DNA from: Echinococcus granulosus
Lineage: Eukaryota > Platyhelminthes > Cestoda > Cyclophyllidea > Taeniidae
Assembly: GCF_000524195.1 (NCBI RefSeq)
Contig: NW_020170384.1
Span: forward strand, 1,674,517 to 1,738,516
Direction: 5' to 3'
Length of the DNA stretch: 64,000 nucleotides
Of this stretch, positions 1 to 12,688 are shown one piece after another. The notes below the pieces were generated by a model that saw only the letters and a list, made by a program, of their open reading frames with translations, searched no databases and was not told the origin of the DNA. Made by a program: the position numbers and the translations under genes. The first letter of the stretch is position 1, and each line of letters starts with the position of its first letter.

Positions 1-2311
1 TTCAATCTTCATTAAACTCAGTCACAAATTTTTTGTGCTGTCATTTTTTGTGTGTTGCCCTGGTGTGTCGCTGTGGCTTTTATTACCTCTCTGTGGGCAC
101 TTTATGTCTGCAGTGTTGTGGAACCTTTTATTAGAGCAGCACTGCATCATTTTAGGAGCTTCAATTTGTTGCTGCATTTCGTGAATTAAGTCGAGACAGT
201 TAATGAACTACATTCTGCGTCACAAAAGTTGATTGTTTTATGTAGTCCTACCCAAACCATTGCCGTTGACTGCTTGATTGCATCAATCTTCGTCACGCCA
301 TGCCACTAGTGCTACTCCGATTCGACTACGAGTACCGATGCACGCGAAACCCTCGTATCATTTACCATTTGCCACTATGGTATTTGTAATCTTAAAGGCG
401 TGGTCTCTAGTAGCCTAAATTGGTAAAATCGGCCTCGACTATTCGTATGCTGCTTATATTTCTGGTTTTCTACGTGCTACCTTCTTGAATTGGGTCGATG
501 TTACGAGTCATGAGTTCATTTGGAGTGGTCATATTACCAATTAGCGGTGTAAATTTTGATGAGTTTTGCCATTTGGTTGCATTAAATGGCAACAATAAGG
601 CCACTTTTCAAGTGTACAGACCACATTAACTCTCCCATCTTGTGCCAGAGGCTATATGAATTCAGCTTGATTTTCTCACATAAGTAGCATGTGACCTTTC
701 ATTTCTCAAGTGAAATTTCAGTATCACAGTAGCAAAATCAGTTTCCCATGAATTGTTCTCTCTTCTTGAGTTTCATCGTCTCAGTCCTATTTCCTGTTGT
801 TCGTACTATTATTCATGATCGTTTAAGCAAGTGAATTATTATAAATCTCTATCTTAATGCTTTCATTTCTGTAGGAGTGAAATCGTCTGCTCAGAAATGC
901 GATTTTATCCACTCGCATTTTCTTCTCTTAATTGCACCGTTTTTGAATTCGCGTTTACTTTTTTCTTAGTAGTTGTAGATGTGGTCGCTTTCTTTGACGG
1001 CATTTCTCGTTGTTAGCCTTCACAATTCCCACTTTTTTTCACTTTCGATGCCAGGTGAATTTAGCGTTTTTTTTTGCTAAAAGTTTTCTGCTCATCTAAT
1101 GGGGAATTGTGTGACTCCCGTTTTTTGAAGTTTGATGGCATGCAAACGCTCATCATAATGCGTGCAGATCAGATGAACTGCTTCCTCTTTTATCACTTCA
1201 AAGGCTACGCGAATCTGCTTTAAATTTCCTTGAAACGTATGTACTTAATCACTGACGCATTGGGTGAATTTTTTGCTTTCGAAGATGACTTCTTCGTTGC
1301 CTTTGTGGCAAAATTTCTCCTTTATTAGCCAACATTTTGATTTGATTTAATTTATTGGAGTAGTCCGCTAGAGTTTTTAGTGAGGAGTTATAGAATCGTT
1401 TTGACACTTAAGCGGTGAAGAAGTTGAAAGGAATGCTAATGATTATCTGCTGTAATTTATTCAACTGATTATCAACTCAACAATGCTTGCATGTGATTCA
1501 AACGAGCCGTTTCCTATTTCTTTATTCCAAGGATTATGCAAACAGTGGGATCTCTGTTTCTTAATGATTCTCGTGAATGTGGCCTAATCTGACAAGGAGT
1601 TGTGTGATCTCTTGCCCTGGAAGTCGAATTTTAGCTTTCGAGAGTGGGTTTTTTATTTGTTTTACTGCACAATTTAATGGGATCTCCGTGAGAGCCTCGA
1701 AGGCTTTTTCTGTGAGCAATTTTACATTGATGTTTCACGAAATTTGCCAGAATCGTTTAACAGTGAAAAGACAAGGTAATCATAATTAATATTTTTTTCT
1801 AAAATTTTACTGGTTTATCCTTTGGCAACCATAAATTGTACTATTTTTTGTTGTCTGCGGACAAGTATTTCCACCATCCACTTTTTTCATGGCGTTAGCC
1901 ACTCCAAACAATAAGGTTATTCAATTGTATACCCAGGAGTTATTTGCATTTATTTTTGTAGAAATCTTGTTCCATGAAGTACTGACAGGGCATATCAGGT
2001 TCGAGTTTGCTATTGTAGCCATAGGTACACTGGTAAACATTGCACCAGTCTTCAATTGGTTTCAGGTGCTAGGTGCGCTACCTGTCCAGCCATTAGTACT
2101 AATTATTACTAATAACTTTCCAAATTATGGCTTTTCAAACGCAATAATCGTGTTGTCTCACGTTCGGATACCTTATCAACTGTAAAAATCCTTCAACACT
2201 GAGCTATAATAGTAGTCGCAACCGTGCAATGAGTGCCATCTCTCTGACTTATGCCTGCATTAGTATTCCATGGAACAATAAATCCTTTTTTATTGTGTGC
2301 TCCCCTCTTAG
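1..2311. other. 5' flank or intron with no supported coding exon
   Basis: This stretch is T-rich and broken by stops in all frames. The short open frames in it have no recognisable protein character. Because the first supported exon of the next gene (from 2312) begins in the middle of a codon, at least one earlier coding exon must exist. It may be outside the window or hidden here. The stretch ends in a good polypyrimidine tract and AG acceptor (ctcccctcttag), which supports reading its right end as intron. Confidence 0.6.
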
Positions 2312-2655
2312 GTATCCAGCGCAATTAGTGATCTCTGAGGACATGCTCTTCTGCCGGGAGGCAGTACATTCCGCCCTGCAGCAGGCTGCCCTCGACCCCT
2401 CTAGTTTGGACGTGCCTTACCAGCCCTTCGACCCACTCAAAGCTCTCCAATCCCTCCGCGTTGCCATGCTCGGCAGCTCTGCGGCATTGGCGGCGGCGGG
2501 AGGCGGAGGCACCGGCTCGGTCACCACACCCGGCGGTCGCACCAGTGGAGCCTCTGAATACGACTCCACCAACCGATTTAGTGGGTGGGGCACTCTTCCT
2601 GGATCTTTGAACCGCGGTGCCGGTCCTGGAGACACATTCCGAAATGGGGCTCAGT
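2312..2655 (+). CDS. Exon of the unrecognised gene: helical start then Gly/Ala-rich
   Basis: This exon is GC-rich compared with its flanks, follows a strong acceptor (ctcccctcttag) and ends at a gtatgt donor. It encodes 114 whole codons plus split codons at both ends. The antisense strand also has long open frames here, but their proteins are low-complexity and lack supporting splice sites, so the plus strand is preferred. Confidence 0.72.
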
Positions 2656-5600
2656 GTATGTGACATAACTTTTTGATTGCTTGGAGGTCTGCATTATCGC
2701 TTTTGGGTTTGTAACTTTTAACCTGGTTTGATTCATCAAGATACGTTTAGGATGTTGAAATTACTTCTCAACCTCACTCTGGTTCTGCCAATCTATACAC
2801 CACTGTATTGGAAAATGAATCATGCTGGCGGTTCCCTTCAAACATTAATTTGTACCCCCTATTTTCCTCAATCAACTCATCTGCTCGTACTTCAGTCAGT
2901 GAAAGTAACACTTTTGGAGTTGTTTTGTCGACCTGCTTGAACATGCGTCTTGTTGCACCTGCAATTCCCCACTTTATACATTCAATTCAACTGACTGGTC
3001 GGGACTTGGCTTATTTGAGATGCCTCAGACTGTAGCAACTTTCGGTTTCCTGAGTTTGCCTCATTTCAGTTGCTTCGCCCTCATTTCCGTTCTGGGTGTT
3101 GAAAATGGATCATGTTGTCCTTTCCCTCAGCTCTGTCATCTGTGGAGCTGATTTAAAACTGGCAAAGGCCAATCCTGTGGCATGACAGATCTTGCCAAGT
3201 TATTGGTGTGCTTTTTGAATGCTTGTTTCCTCTATTCACCCTGTTGCATATGATGTTTGGCAACTCAAGGTTCGGTTCGTTCCTCTTAATATTTACGGTC
3301 TGCGGTTTTTTACCCGGTTTTGGAAGTTAAAAGTGATTCTTCTACGGTATTGACTCATTGATCAATACTTCGGAAATAAACTTTTGCAACAGGATTCTCC
3401 ACCGGGGGTGTTTTATTGGAAATGCTGATATCTGTCTCATCAAGTTCGGATTTGAAATTAACTTTTGCGCAGCTGTTCCACTGACGTTATGGCATGGCCA
3501 CGAACAACATTTCTGTACTTTACTGTCTTATCAGTGCTATATTGTCTGCGCTGAATTTCCATTTCTACTAATTTTCGTCTGTCCATTGACGGCCTGTTTT
3601 TGATGCTTCAGGGATACGTTCACTAGCTGAGAGCTTTTAGGCATCTTTTGCGCCGATTTCAATGTTCATTCTCCATCGCCTCTTAGATTCATGGTGTTTT
3701 ATTCAATGGCCTACAGTCTTTCATAATACGTTCTGTCAGCTTTCTGTTCTCCGGTGTATTATCAACTTATAAATATATGATCTTCGATGTACTACTGTGT
3801 ATTTGATGCTAGCCGTTAGTGGTGTTGGAGCGTTTGTGTAAAACGTCCGTCCTAGGCTCCATCACAGCGTTTCTTTGCACTAAAATTGGTTTTTGACTAA
3901 GAGCTTTCACAAATGGTTGCATTTGTTTGCTCCACCTTCAATCATTTGCAAATACTTTAGGTTAGCACTCCATCCAATACAACATTTCTTGCTATGATCT
4001 AGGAAAATACATGTTTGTTATCCTACAGTTTTAAAGGAAACTACAACCAATGGCTCCAGAGCTATGCTGCAAGCAAATAAAAATTCATCCACTGCAATGT
4101 CCTTTGGAGAAGAATAAATTATGGACCTGAGAACGTGCAAGATCGTGTGATTTGGCGTTGATTCGAATTTATAGTCTTGTGGCTTTGTTGTCACGTCTTG
4201 TATAGGCTCAGCGGATTCGTTTTCGCTCCTCTTGTCGTTGCGTCGTTTTCGAAGAATGAATGGCCTTATCGCCGTATTGAACTTTTTTTCCCACACACCG
4301 CACACATTTCATTTTTCGGCTGTCAAGCCTCACATTGGTGACGAGATTGACATGCTTGTCTGTCTTCGTACGTCAACAACACCTCGTTTATTCCCCCACA
4401 TTGATCATTGTCTTGTGCAGCTCTGCGGCAGTACCCACGCTTTACTGGTACGTGTTGGTTGGTTTCACTTGTCACTTCTGACCTTTTTTATGAAAATTCA
4501 GTTTATTTGTACTTTCTGAAATGCTTTATTAAATTTACTTGTAAATTGACAGTTTTTTCCAATGAAATTTCCAAGCCCTAAAGTTTTTTGGTTTGGCTAG
4601 ATTCCGTATTTGTCGACCTTCGTTTGTTCTAGCATTTGACTGGGATTCGTAAAAGGACATCTATGCTCTCCTTGCATTGATAATCACATTCAGGCCTCCG
4701 ATAGAGTTGTTATCCGTCTATTTGATCTAAAACCCTCCCCTATTTTTAACTGAGCTGTTGGTCCTAGCGCACAAATATGTTCGCCCAGTTCGCAACTTCT
4801 CTTGATTTTGCACCTACTTTGAGATGTCAGTTTTAAGTCCTCATCTTTCAACTTCCTTTCCTGTTTGTTCGTTATTTTTCTTGTTGGGAGAGTTGGTTTC
4901 AGGCAGACGAGTCCAGATCCAATGTGATTTCATCAACTTCCTAGAAATCCGATCTTCTCGGCACCAATCAGAGTCACAAAGACGCTTGCCCCTGAGGGGC
5001 TATGAGTGGATGAAGAACTTGGGGTCGAGGTCACCAAGTCGTCGGAGCATCCGTTGGAGCATGCTGTCGTCGTTTAAGCTCTTCCAGAGTCTAATGCTTG
5101 GAAAGTTAAATTTTTTTGTTTCTTGAAATACACTCTTGTGTGCACCAGCGGCCATACTTCCATTTTTTTCCGCCATCATTTACTTATATGAAAGCGAGTC
5201 TGAACGTGATGGGAAGAGTGTTCGCACTTGCATCCATCCATCTTTCGGCTGTTCAACCGTCAGGACTCGTGCGCATGACTTTTCTGCTGCCGAAAGTCTT
5301 TAAGTCCGCAAATTTTCTAAATGTTGCCCCTTTATTTAATTTGATGCCTTTGCCGATTTAAATGTCTTTCAATTTGATGAATGGTGATCAAGTCTGGGTT
5401 GTTGGTTTGCCCCAAGGTGATCGGACCTTCCAAGGGTTCGTATGGCTAATTTTCAATATTTTTATTTTGCAGACGGTTCCAGGAATGCGGCGCCTATGGG
5501 TGCCGATAGTCAGTCACTGAGCAGCTTGTCAATGGCCGAGAGCAGTCAGTCGATACTAAATGCTGGTTCGGTAAGCACGCTTCATTACCCATCTTATTCT

Positions 5601-8600
5601 CCCCCATGTTTTCACCTTGTCAACGACCGCTTAACGCAACTTTTACCTTTCTTCAGCGTGCCTCTGATCTCGAAAAGGAGGAGATGATCTCCTTCAAACA
5701 TGCACAGAAGATTTTGTGTGAGTTTGCTTTTCTTTTGTCTTCCTGTGTGGGAAAGTGCCTGCTACAGAGGAGATTTGATCCTTGTTGCTAGCGATAAAGG
5801 TTCAAGTACTAGGTCACTTAACGATGGTTTGAAAGGTGTCTCAATTCAATGTTGCTTAGTCTGGTTTCTGGATTTGTGCTGTCGCTGTTACGGTGTGCAA
5901 GTTTCTAACTCAACGCATCTCATTGTCGTGTAATATTCATCCATTCTGACTACGTTTTTGGCTTTCGTAATGCTTATGTGTACTTCTTCCCTTCATGGTA
6001 TATGTCCTAAGATTTTGGACATTTTGAAATGATGCCACATGCCTTATGGCAGACCATCCGATAATACTTCTTCATCATTCTACTTCAATGTTTGTTGCAC
6101 CTGTAACATCCTCTCGTAGGCCTTCTGACCGAATTGAGCACGCAGTGAATTTCATTTAATTGCCAAGGCACATGTTTCTTGAGGATGTTCACTCCATTTC
6201 AAGTCTTTCCTTTACTGCTGTGTACTTCTTTTTACCATGCATGCAACCTACAGTTTTCGCCATAAAACACATCACAGCTGGTAAAGCAAATGGGGATGCT
6301 TTTTCGAGTCATGTTGGATTTAATATCTTATTGTTCTGGCGTGAAATCGGTCACCATTCATTCTCCCAACTAATTCAACTGTTGCTCGAAAGCTGAAAAT
6401 AATGTAATCATTCTCAAACTGTGGATATTTTTTGACCGTTTTGTCGTATTAAATCGAATCAATCTATTTGCGATGCGATTTATTGCAACCGGATGCCATA
6501 AATTGGTAGGGTATGTATGTTACATATCTGCGACGCCGAGCTCAGATAGAAAAATCTGGCCGTGCCAGCAGAGTATTGTCTGTTGGGGTTCCATTCCAAC
6601 ATGTAGATTATTGAGTAGGATTTGATCTTTTGCATTATATTCAGCTCTTTCATCTTTACGGTTCCCGAGATTATCTCACCCGATTTTGCTTTTTGATCAA
6701 TTTACCCTATATAGATGAGTCTCCAGAAACCAGGAGGAAAAGAAAGTATGCAGAAAATATGCGAATGACTTCCAATTACGACACTCTGATGGGTAAAGGC
6801 ACGATGGATTTCAATGAGTTGTGTGCGCTTCATAAGGAGCGGGTACGTGTTTTTGTTTTGTCAAGGTCGCATGCTACTGAAATAATTTTAAGTAGACTGC
6901 CTCATAACTCCCATAGTTGATTGGTTTATTTACTAGTTCTGACCCTAGTCCCTGGCCACTGCAAAGCACGCTCGTCATGTTTCTACCTTCTATGATGTCT
7001 CTGTTTGCATTATTTTTTCGTCGTATAGGATTTGAAGCGATTAGTTGGGTTCTTCTAAAGTTGAAATATTTTTGGCTGCGAGATTTAAAATGTCAAGGCC
7101 TTTCAGTCTTTAGTTTTTTGGAAACAATACCCTTTATTGGAGCCGTTTTCGAAATGCGAGTTCTACAGATATTGATGGATTTTGGATCTGTATGCTCCCT
7201 GGTTCTCACATCCTCTTTTCAGTTAGATGATTAATCAAGACCTGCTCAAATACTTTTGAAATCTATTATCTTTTTTGCCATGGCATTCCCACTACCTGAT
7301 ATGTTGTTGCTGGCTGCCACTTTAATCAACTTATTAATTTTCACACAATTGATGAGTTTTATGCCTCTTTTTTCCCAATTATTCCAAAATTCTCGTCACC
7401 TCAGCAATATCCGACTCCAGTGCATATTGGTGGAGGTTAAAAGGTCGATAATTTACTGCACGAGACGCGGTTGCACCATCATTACTATTCTTGCTCTTCA
7501 TTTTTTTTCTTTTTCCGAGAATCAGAGGGGGTGGACTTTTGCTGACGGCCCATACCAAAATTCACATTGTCAATCATGTTTTTGTGCCACAAAGGGCTCC
7601 AATTGCTCTACCTTTCCACCTTGCCTTTCACGAATGATGATGTAGCGACGTTGTAAACTAGGTATTGCACAAAAATTGGAGTAAAGTCCACCTCACCCCT
7701 TCCTTTTTGTGCAATCGTGGAACTTTTACTAGTAGTTGTGAAAAAATAAACTTCACAGGCACATGACACTTGTTAAGTTACCCTGGTCTCCGTCATGACC
7801 ACAAAAGGTTATATCAGGCTTGCGCGAACCTATGTAATTTTGTGTCATTTTGGACTCACTTAAAGCGTCAGAGGTCAGGGTCTGTCAGGCATTACCCAAA
7901 TGTTAGCTAACCTCACCTCACTATCAGTGGAGTCCGTTTTCTTAATAACCCCAAAGGATCTTATGAAGTTTATGGCAATTTATACGGTAATTTATTTCCT
8001 GTCCATTAAAATCCTTCCAGCAAATCAAATATTATTCCGCTAGATGTTGTCAAAATCATATCCTGTTTAATTGCCCTTGTCAGTGAGGCGATATTTTACT
8101 GTCATAAAATGTCACATTCGTTTTAAGAAAACTTGCGCAAAAGTTGTCTTTGTCTACCTGGACTCACTAAAGTCGAAAGATAAATTCCAATAGGTATTAT
8201 CTCAATTTCATATAGAGTCAAAATTTACTGTAAGTCTGCATGGCGTATGTGTGCTCGAAGTAATATCAAATTTCTGTACACACATACACACCCACGCCCC
8301 GAAATGGACTGCAATCTCTGGGCGTTGTGACGAGAACTTGCATATGCGAAACGTTTTTGCGGCGACAAACGATCCATTGGAACTTGAAGTGACGCCGTTT
8401 TGTGAAGTTTTGGGTTATAATGGCGTCGCATTCATTAATTCCCTCATTTGATAACCGCCATTTGTAAGGCGATTGAACGCTTGGTGTAAAAGTTGTTGAG
8501 CCCTGTTTAATACCTCTTATTGTGTAGTTGAGGTACGTAGCTTATTTGATTAAGATATGGCTTGCCATCAAAAAAGATTGTCACATTTGGCCTTCACTAA

Positions 8601-10914
8601 ACTGAGCATATGTGTAGGTTCGTATGCGTGTGCGTATTTGTCATCGTAAACAAAAGTCAGCGATCATGTGCTAGGCCTCTAGTGGTTTTGACACACACAC
8701 TGTTGTTAAACCTATCTCCTTGTCGCTCTATCTCTATCCTCTTGGCTTAACTCTGTCACGTTCTCTTTTTTTCAATCCCCTAAACCTTGTACTTTCACCA
8801 CGCTGTAGGCATGGAGGGAGATATCCAAACAGAGCCTTCCGTTTCTGATTCAACCATAGGCCTGTGTTCGTTGTTTGTCATGGAGTAATTTCTGTCTCAC
8901 TTTCCAGAGGTCACGTCTCTACCGAGCCTCGATACATCCTTGCACTCGTAAAAACACACACAACGGCACATTAGGTAGTTTCATAGTATTGAATATTCTG
9001 TGGCTTTCTTTTAGTGCCTGCGTTAAATCTGGTCGGACGTTTCCTCCATAGCTGGACTAGGCATTTGTCCGCACCAGTGGATCGCCTTTTTAAAAAAAAC
9101 TTGCACACACGAAGAGGTGGTCTCGTCATGCGCTTATTTGCGCAAAGACATATAATAGTACTTAACTGAGTTTGTGTGATCTTGCTGTAGCTTCTCCTTA
9201 CCGGGTGTTTGCATTCGATCACGTACAAGAGTGTTGAGTAGCTCACTTCTGATTAACTAGCCAAGATTGGCATCTCTATTAGAGGTGCACTTGCCTGTTG
9301 GCGTGTATTCATTCACAACCATATGCGGTGATGTGACTGCGCCCTGGGCTGCAACTTTCACAAAAATTGTTCACCGTTGTACAATTCATGATCTCACGAA
9401 ACCGCATGTGAAATCGCAGAGGTCAAGCATGATTGAGGTGACTTAATTGCATCACTCCCGGTGACTGAGCTCGCACATGCAATCGCTTCGCAGTGAACGC
9501 ACACTGGGAGGACTAGGTGAATTGGAGGGGTAAGTTGTCCGTACGATAGAGGTCATTCGGTTGTTGCGTTGCGGAGATCCCAGTAGATGTTTGCTAGTGT
9601 ATGGCCAGGGATGACTCATGTCTTTGTGTGGACATGCGTGACTAACCCTCCGTCCCCCCTCTCATTACCGCCATGCCTCCTCCCCTAGATAAAACTCTTG
9701 TTGCCAGTGTTCTCTCCTGTTCGTCCATGCACAGAAGGACGACACTGGCTGAAAGGAAAAAAGACAAAGAAGGCATTGTCATCTTATTCATCTACTACCG
9801 TCTTTGTGCATGTAGCATTTGTCAGAATCTTGGAATCGAAATGTGGGTCTCCACTTACTACTAAAACTAGTCAACTTAACATCTGAACTCACTATATTCA
9901 CTTGCTATAGGAGGAACATCGGAGTTTTCGTCAATTCTCGTTTAACACTGATGTAGTCCCATGAAAAAACCTAATTTGATGGGATTATGAAGAGCTGAAA
10001 GTGAACTTGTCACAACCTTGGCAGTGAGACCTCACGAAAAACTATGATGCTGTTTGTGATGTCGCTGCCGAAGACTTCAATAGAGCTATATCAAAGTTAA
10101 CTGTTTTAAGCTTCTTTTGGTTACGGAGAGGTAACGGTGTCTCAATATTCAGATTAACAACATACTGGTTTATTACTACTTCAGGGCTGCGTTTCGTGTG
10201 TGTGTGTGTCCTGTGTTTTACCATCCTTCTCACGTTTCGCTACTCTGCTTTACTGCGCGGCTATTTTCTGTGTTTCTGTGTTTGAAAGGTTCTCTTAGGC
10301 CACCACTGTTATGTTGCACCACTCTGTTCCGCTGTGTGCAGCTAGCTAAGTGAATCCCGAAACTAGTGAAACAGATCATTATTTCCAAGCGTGCGTTCAA
10401 ACTGAAATCATTTGCTCTTTTTGCTACTTCCAAACCACTCGAGGCAGTTCTGAAGACGTATTAAGATTTACAAGGGCTATTAATGGAGGCTAAAGAGTCT
10501 CATATCCCAAGCCAATATTGTTCTGTTACACTTCCCCACCAGGCACAGACGCGGCGCTTTAACATGGCAGGAGTGTTCAACGACCTCTCCAACGAGCTGA
10601 ACCGTCGAAAGCTGTCACAGAGACGGACGAGTCTAAACACAGGGGGACTGTCCTTTCTACGTGGTAGTAACGCGCGAAATGAGAAGACTGATGGAGTAGA
10701 GATGGCGCTGCGCCGGAGCGCCGCTGGTAGCGGCGGTGCAGCAGAGGAGAACTCGGGTGGAGAGGCGAGCGAGTGGGCAGTCGATAGGGAGGGAGCAGCA
10801 ATCGTTAGGGAGACACAGGAGGCGAAAGCGGAGGATACGATGGGACAGGGAGTTGCTCCCTCTGCAGTCCAGTCCAACTGGGACTCCAATTTTATTTCCC
10901 TCTTTGTCTCTTGA
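2312..10914 (+). CDS. Unrecognised protein, C-terminal part (five exons, 5' end missing)
   Basis: Five exons join in frame: 2312-2655, 5473-5570, 5657-5717, 6715-6842 and 10543-10914, ending at a TGA. All have GT donors and AG acceptors, and the phases agree at every join. The first exon starts at the third base of a codon, so the N-terminus lies upstream. About 333 residues are visible. The first exon opens with a helical-looking stretch (SEDMLFCREAVHSALQQA) and then becomes Gly/Ala/Ser-rich. The second is Ser-rich (SQSLSSLSMAESSQS). The next two carry charged, helix-prone sequence with a basic patch (ETRRKRKYAEN) and MDFNELCALHKER. The last exon continues FNDLSNELNRRKLSQRR and ends in a low-complexity Gly/Glu/Ala tail. 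I see no transmembrane segment and no catalytic motif. It could be a cytoskeletal or scaffold protein, but I do not recognise the family. The exon chain is well supported; the function is unknown. Confidence 0.7.
6843..10542. other. Long intron of the unrecognised gene
   Basis: The 3.7 kb between a gtacgt donor and a ccccaccag acceptor contains scattered open frames of up to about 130 codons (for example 7256-7645) with strongly hydrophobic, T-rich translations typical of chance frames in pyrimidine-rich introns. There are short CA/TG runs near 8280-8300 and 10190-10210. I see no RNA gene or recognisable mobile element. Confidence 0.6.
10543..10914 (+). CDS. Terminal exon of the unrecognised gene
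   Basis: This phase-0 exon follows ttccccaccag and has 123 sense codons, then TGA. The first 30 or so residues are basic and helical (AQTRRFNMAGVFNDLSNELN). The remainder is rich in Gly, Ala and Glu. Candidate polyadenylation signals follow at 11144 and 11235, which fits a terminal exon. Confidence 0.68.
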   Translation, partial: AQTRRFNMAGVFNDLSNELNRRKLSQRRTSLNTGGLSFLRGSNARNEKTDGVEMALRRSAAGSGGAAEENSGGEASEWAVDREGAAIVRETQEAKAEDTMGQGVAPSAVQSNWDSNFISLFVS

Positions 10915-11143
10915 TGTATATTAGTCTACCACGCTGCTACGCTGGCTGGTCGTCTGCTGTGCTGCTATGCGGGAACTGGCTGTGTGAGGGATGGCTGTCG
11001 ATCAGATTATTTTATCCATGATTGCTGTGGTTTTGTTGTTAATATGAGTGGTTCTTGTTGTGAATACCTTCTACCCTTTTAGCCTTCCTCCTGTCCTTTA
11101 TCCTTCCTAACTTCACTTGATTCTCCTTTTTCTGTGACTGAAC

Positions 11144-11149
11144 AATAAA
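11144..11149 (+). terminator. Candidate polyadenylation signal AATAAA
   Basis: An AATAAA lies 230 bases after the stop codon of the unrecognised gene. A second AATAAA is at 11235-11240. Either could end its mRNA. Confidence 0.5.
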
Positions 11150-12513
11150 CGCACTAGTAAAGACCAAGCTCTTACCTATGAATTAGCATTGCAAACGACC
11201 ACCTATTCCACTCATTAGAATTTTATGCTTGTTGAATAAATTGGAGATGTACGGTCCGCAAAGCACTGAGAGGGTGATAAATGGTGTTCCACTACACGAG
11301 CCCGTTTAGTCCCTCATGATGATGTTGCAGTTACCACCATAGTGTTAAAGCTTCTAAACATTCTGTGCGCTAATGGTGGAGGTGCTTTCGGCCATTGTTT
11401 CAGTAGATTGTTCATTAGATGACTTTCGAAGGAGGAGTGTCCCCGTTTTTCTCTGGCATCATGCAAATCCAGTGTTACAAGGAGTGAGTGTTCGCTATAG
11501 ATAGCTGAGTTCGAGAAGACTCGTAATGGGGGCGTGATTGGCAACTTCTGTGATTCTGAGTTCCTCATAACGACCAGTGACAGGGCAAAGTTAGGACTGA
11601 AAGAATTGGAGCCATCTTTAGGAAACTATGCGCACAGTGGTTTCGATTGCGATGTTAGGGGTTGACAGCCTCAAGAAGAAAAAGCATTGGCACAAGGAAT
11701 ATGTTCGCTGTAAAGTGTTTTGACGCTACCTCTGCTACTTTAAAGAATCCATTATCACTGACCCAGTTAATTCAACAGCTGTTTTGAGATTTGTTAATAC
11801 CACCCAAATCCTCTACTTTTATTACCACTCAAGAAATAAAAAGCGAACTCATCGCGGCATTTTCGTTACTGCCTATCAGATTAGGAGGACATTTCGGTGC
11901 AGTGGAAGACGGACCACGGAGAAGGTCGGGGACGAAGCTCAAATCAAGAGGGAGATCACGCAATAGATTGGAACTAGTCTTTACCCCCGCACTGGCGGCG
12001 GAGTTCTACGCCTATCACCCAGCCAAAGGCCTTCTCGATCTCTGCGCACTGAAGAACTGGGGCTCTTAACGCCCCCATGGATGGCTTGTGCCTTAAAGCA
12101 GTGCCCCCTCCGCTAAACTTGAACTATCTTGCGCACCTCTTATTGCGCTGCGTCAGCGTATCTGCAAGCTTCGCCACCCACCGGGTTCAGCACACACCGT
12201 GAGCTGCTCACTGAAGTGTGCTAATTTGTTTGCACCAGGTAGGCGCAACCCTTGAGAACAGCACGCCCCGTGACTCAATTAGGGCGATGATAAGCTCAAG
12301 AAAACGAATACCCAACTTACATTCACTACCGAGTGATGATGTATCAGTTGGAATACTCCCACCGAACCCCACGCAGCACAAGTTCACATGCCCGAAGTGA
12401 TGAGAGCCAGTGCACCTCTTAGTGGCACACCGCGAAGAACCCGTATCTATGTGCTATTTTCGCTAGGAATGGAAATGCTTTAACGAGAAAGGTAGAGTAG
12501 CGTAGCATAGCAG

Positions 12514-12519
12514 TTTAAT
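12514..12519 (-). terminator. Candidate polyadenylation signal ATTAAA for the ERM gene
   Basis: On the minus strand, ATTAAA occurs about 170 bases past the ERM stop codon. I saw no canonical AATAAA on that strand in the near 3' flank. Confidence 0.4.
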
Positions 12520-12688
12520 AAAGTGGACGTTAGATAAGAAGGGGCAGAATGAAAAGGCAGGTGTGCATCGCGAGAATAAAAATGGAATGTTGGATAGCAC
12601 TGTAGCAGCATGATTGAGGAAGTAACCGTAGTGATAGAGGGTCCAAAATTGCAGAAAGAGGAGGGGAATGAAGACAACTGTAACATTT

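Larger units (their letters stand above)
10915..12688. other. Convergent intergenic region (3' ends of two genes)
   Basis: This spacer separates the plus-strand unrecognised gene from the minus-strand ERM gene, so both 3' UTRs should lie here. The part from about 11880 to 12420 is more GC-rich and holds plus-strand open frames of 60-92 codons (11791-12069, 12218-12400). I cannot assign these to a family. They may be 3' UTR sequence or a decayed coding fragment. Confidence 0.5.

Noticed and set aside
2325..2666. Minus-strand frames of 72 and 113 codons
   Set aside because: They are shadows of the Gly/Ala-rich plus-strand exon at 2312-2655 and have no splice support.
7256..7645. 129-codon plus-strand frame with a hydrophobic N-terminus
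   Set aside because: It lies in a T-rich intron. Phe/Leu/Ser-rich chance translations are expected there, and no splice phase links it to the gene.
10500..10889. 129-codon minus-strand open frame
   Set aside because: It is antisense to the GC-rich terminal exon of the plus-strand gene, which has a matching splice phase and a downstream polyadenylation signal.
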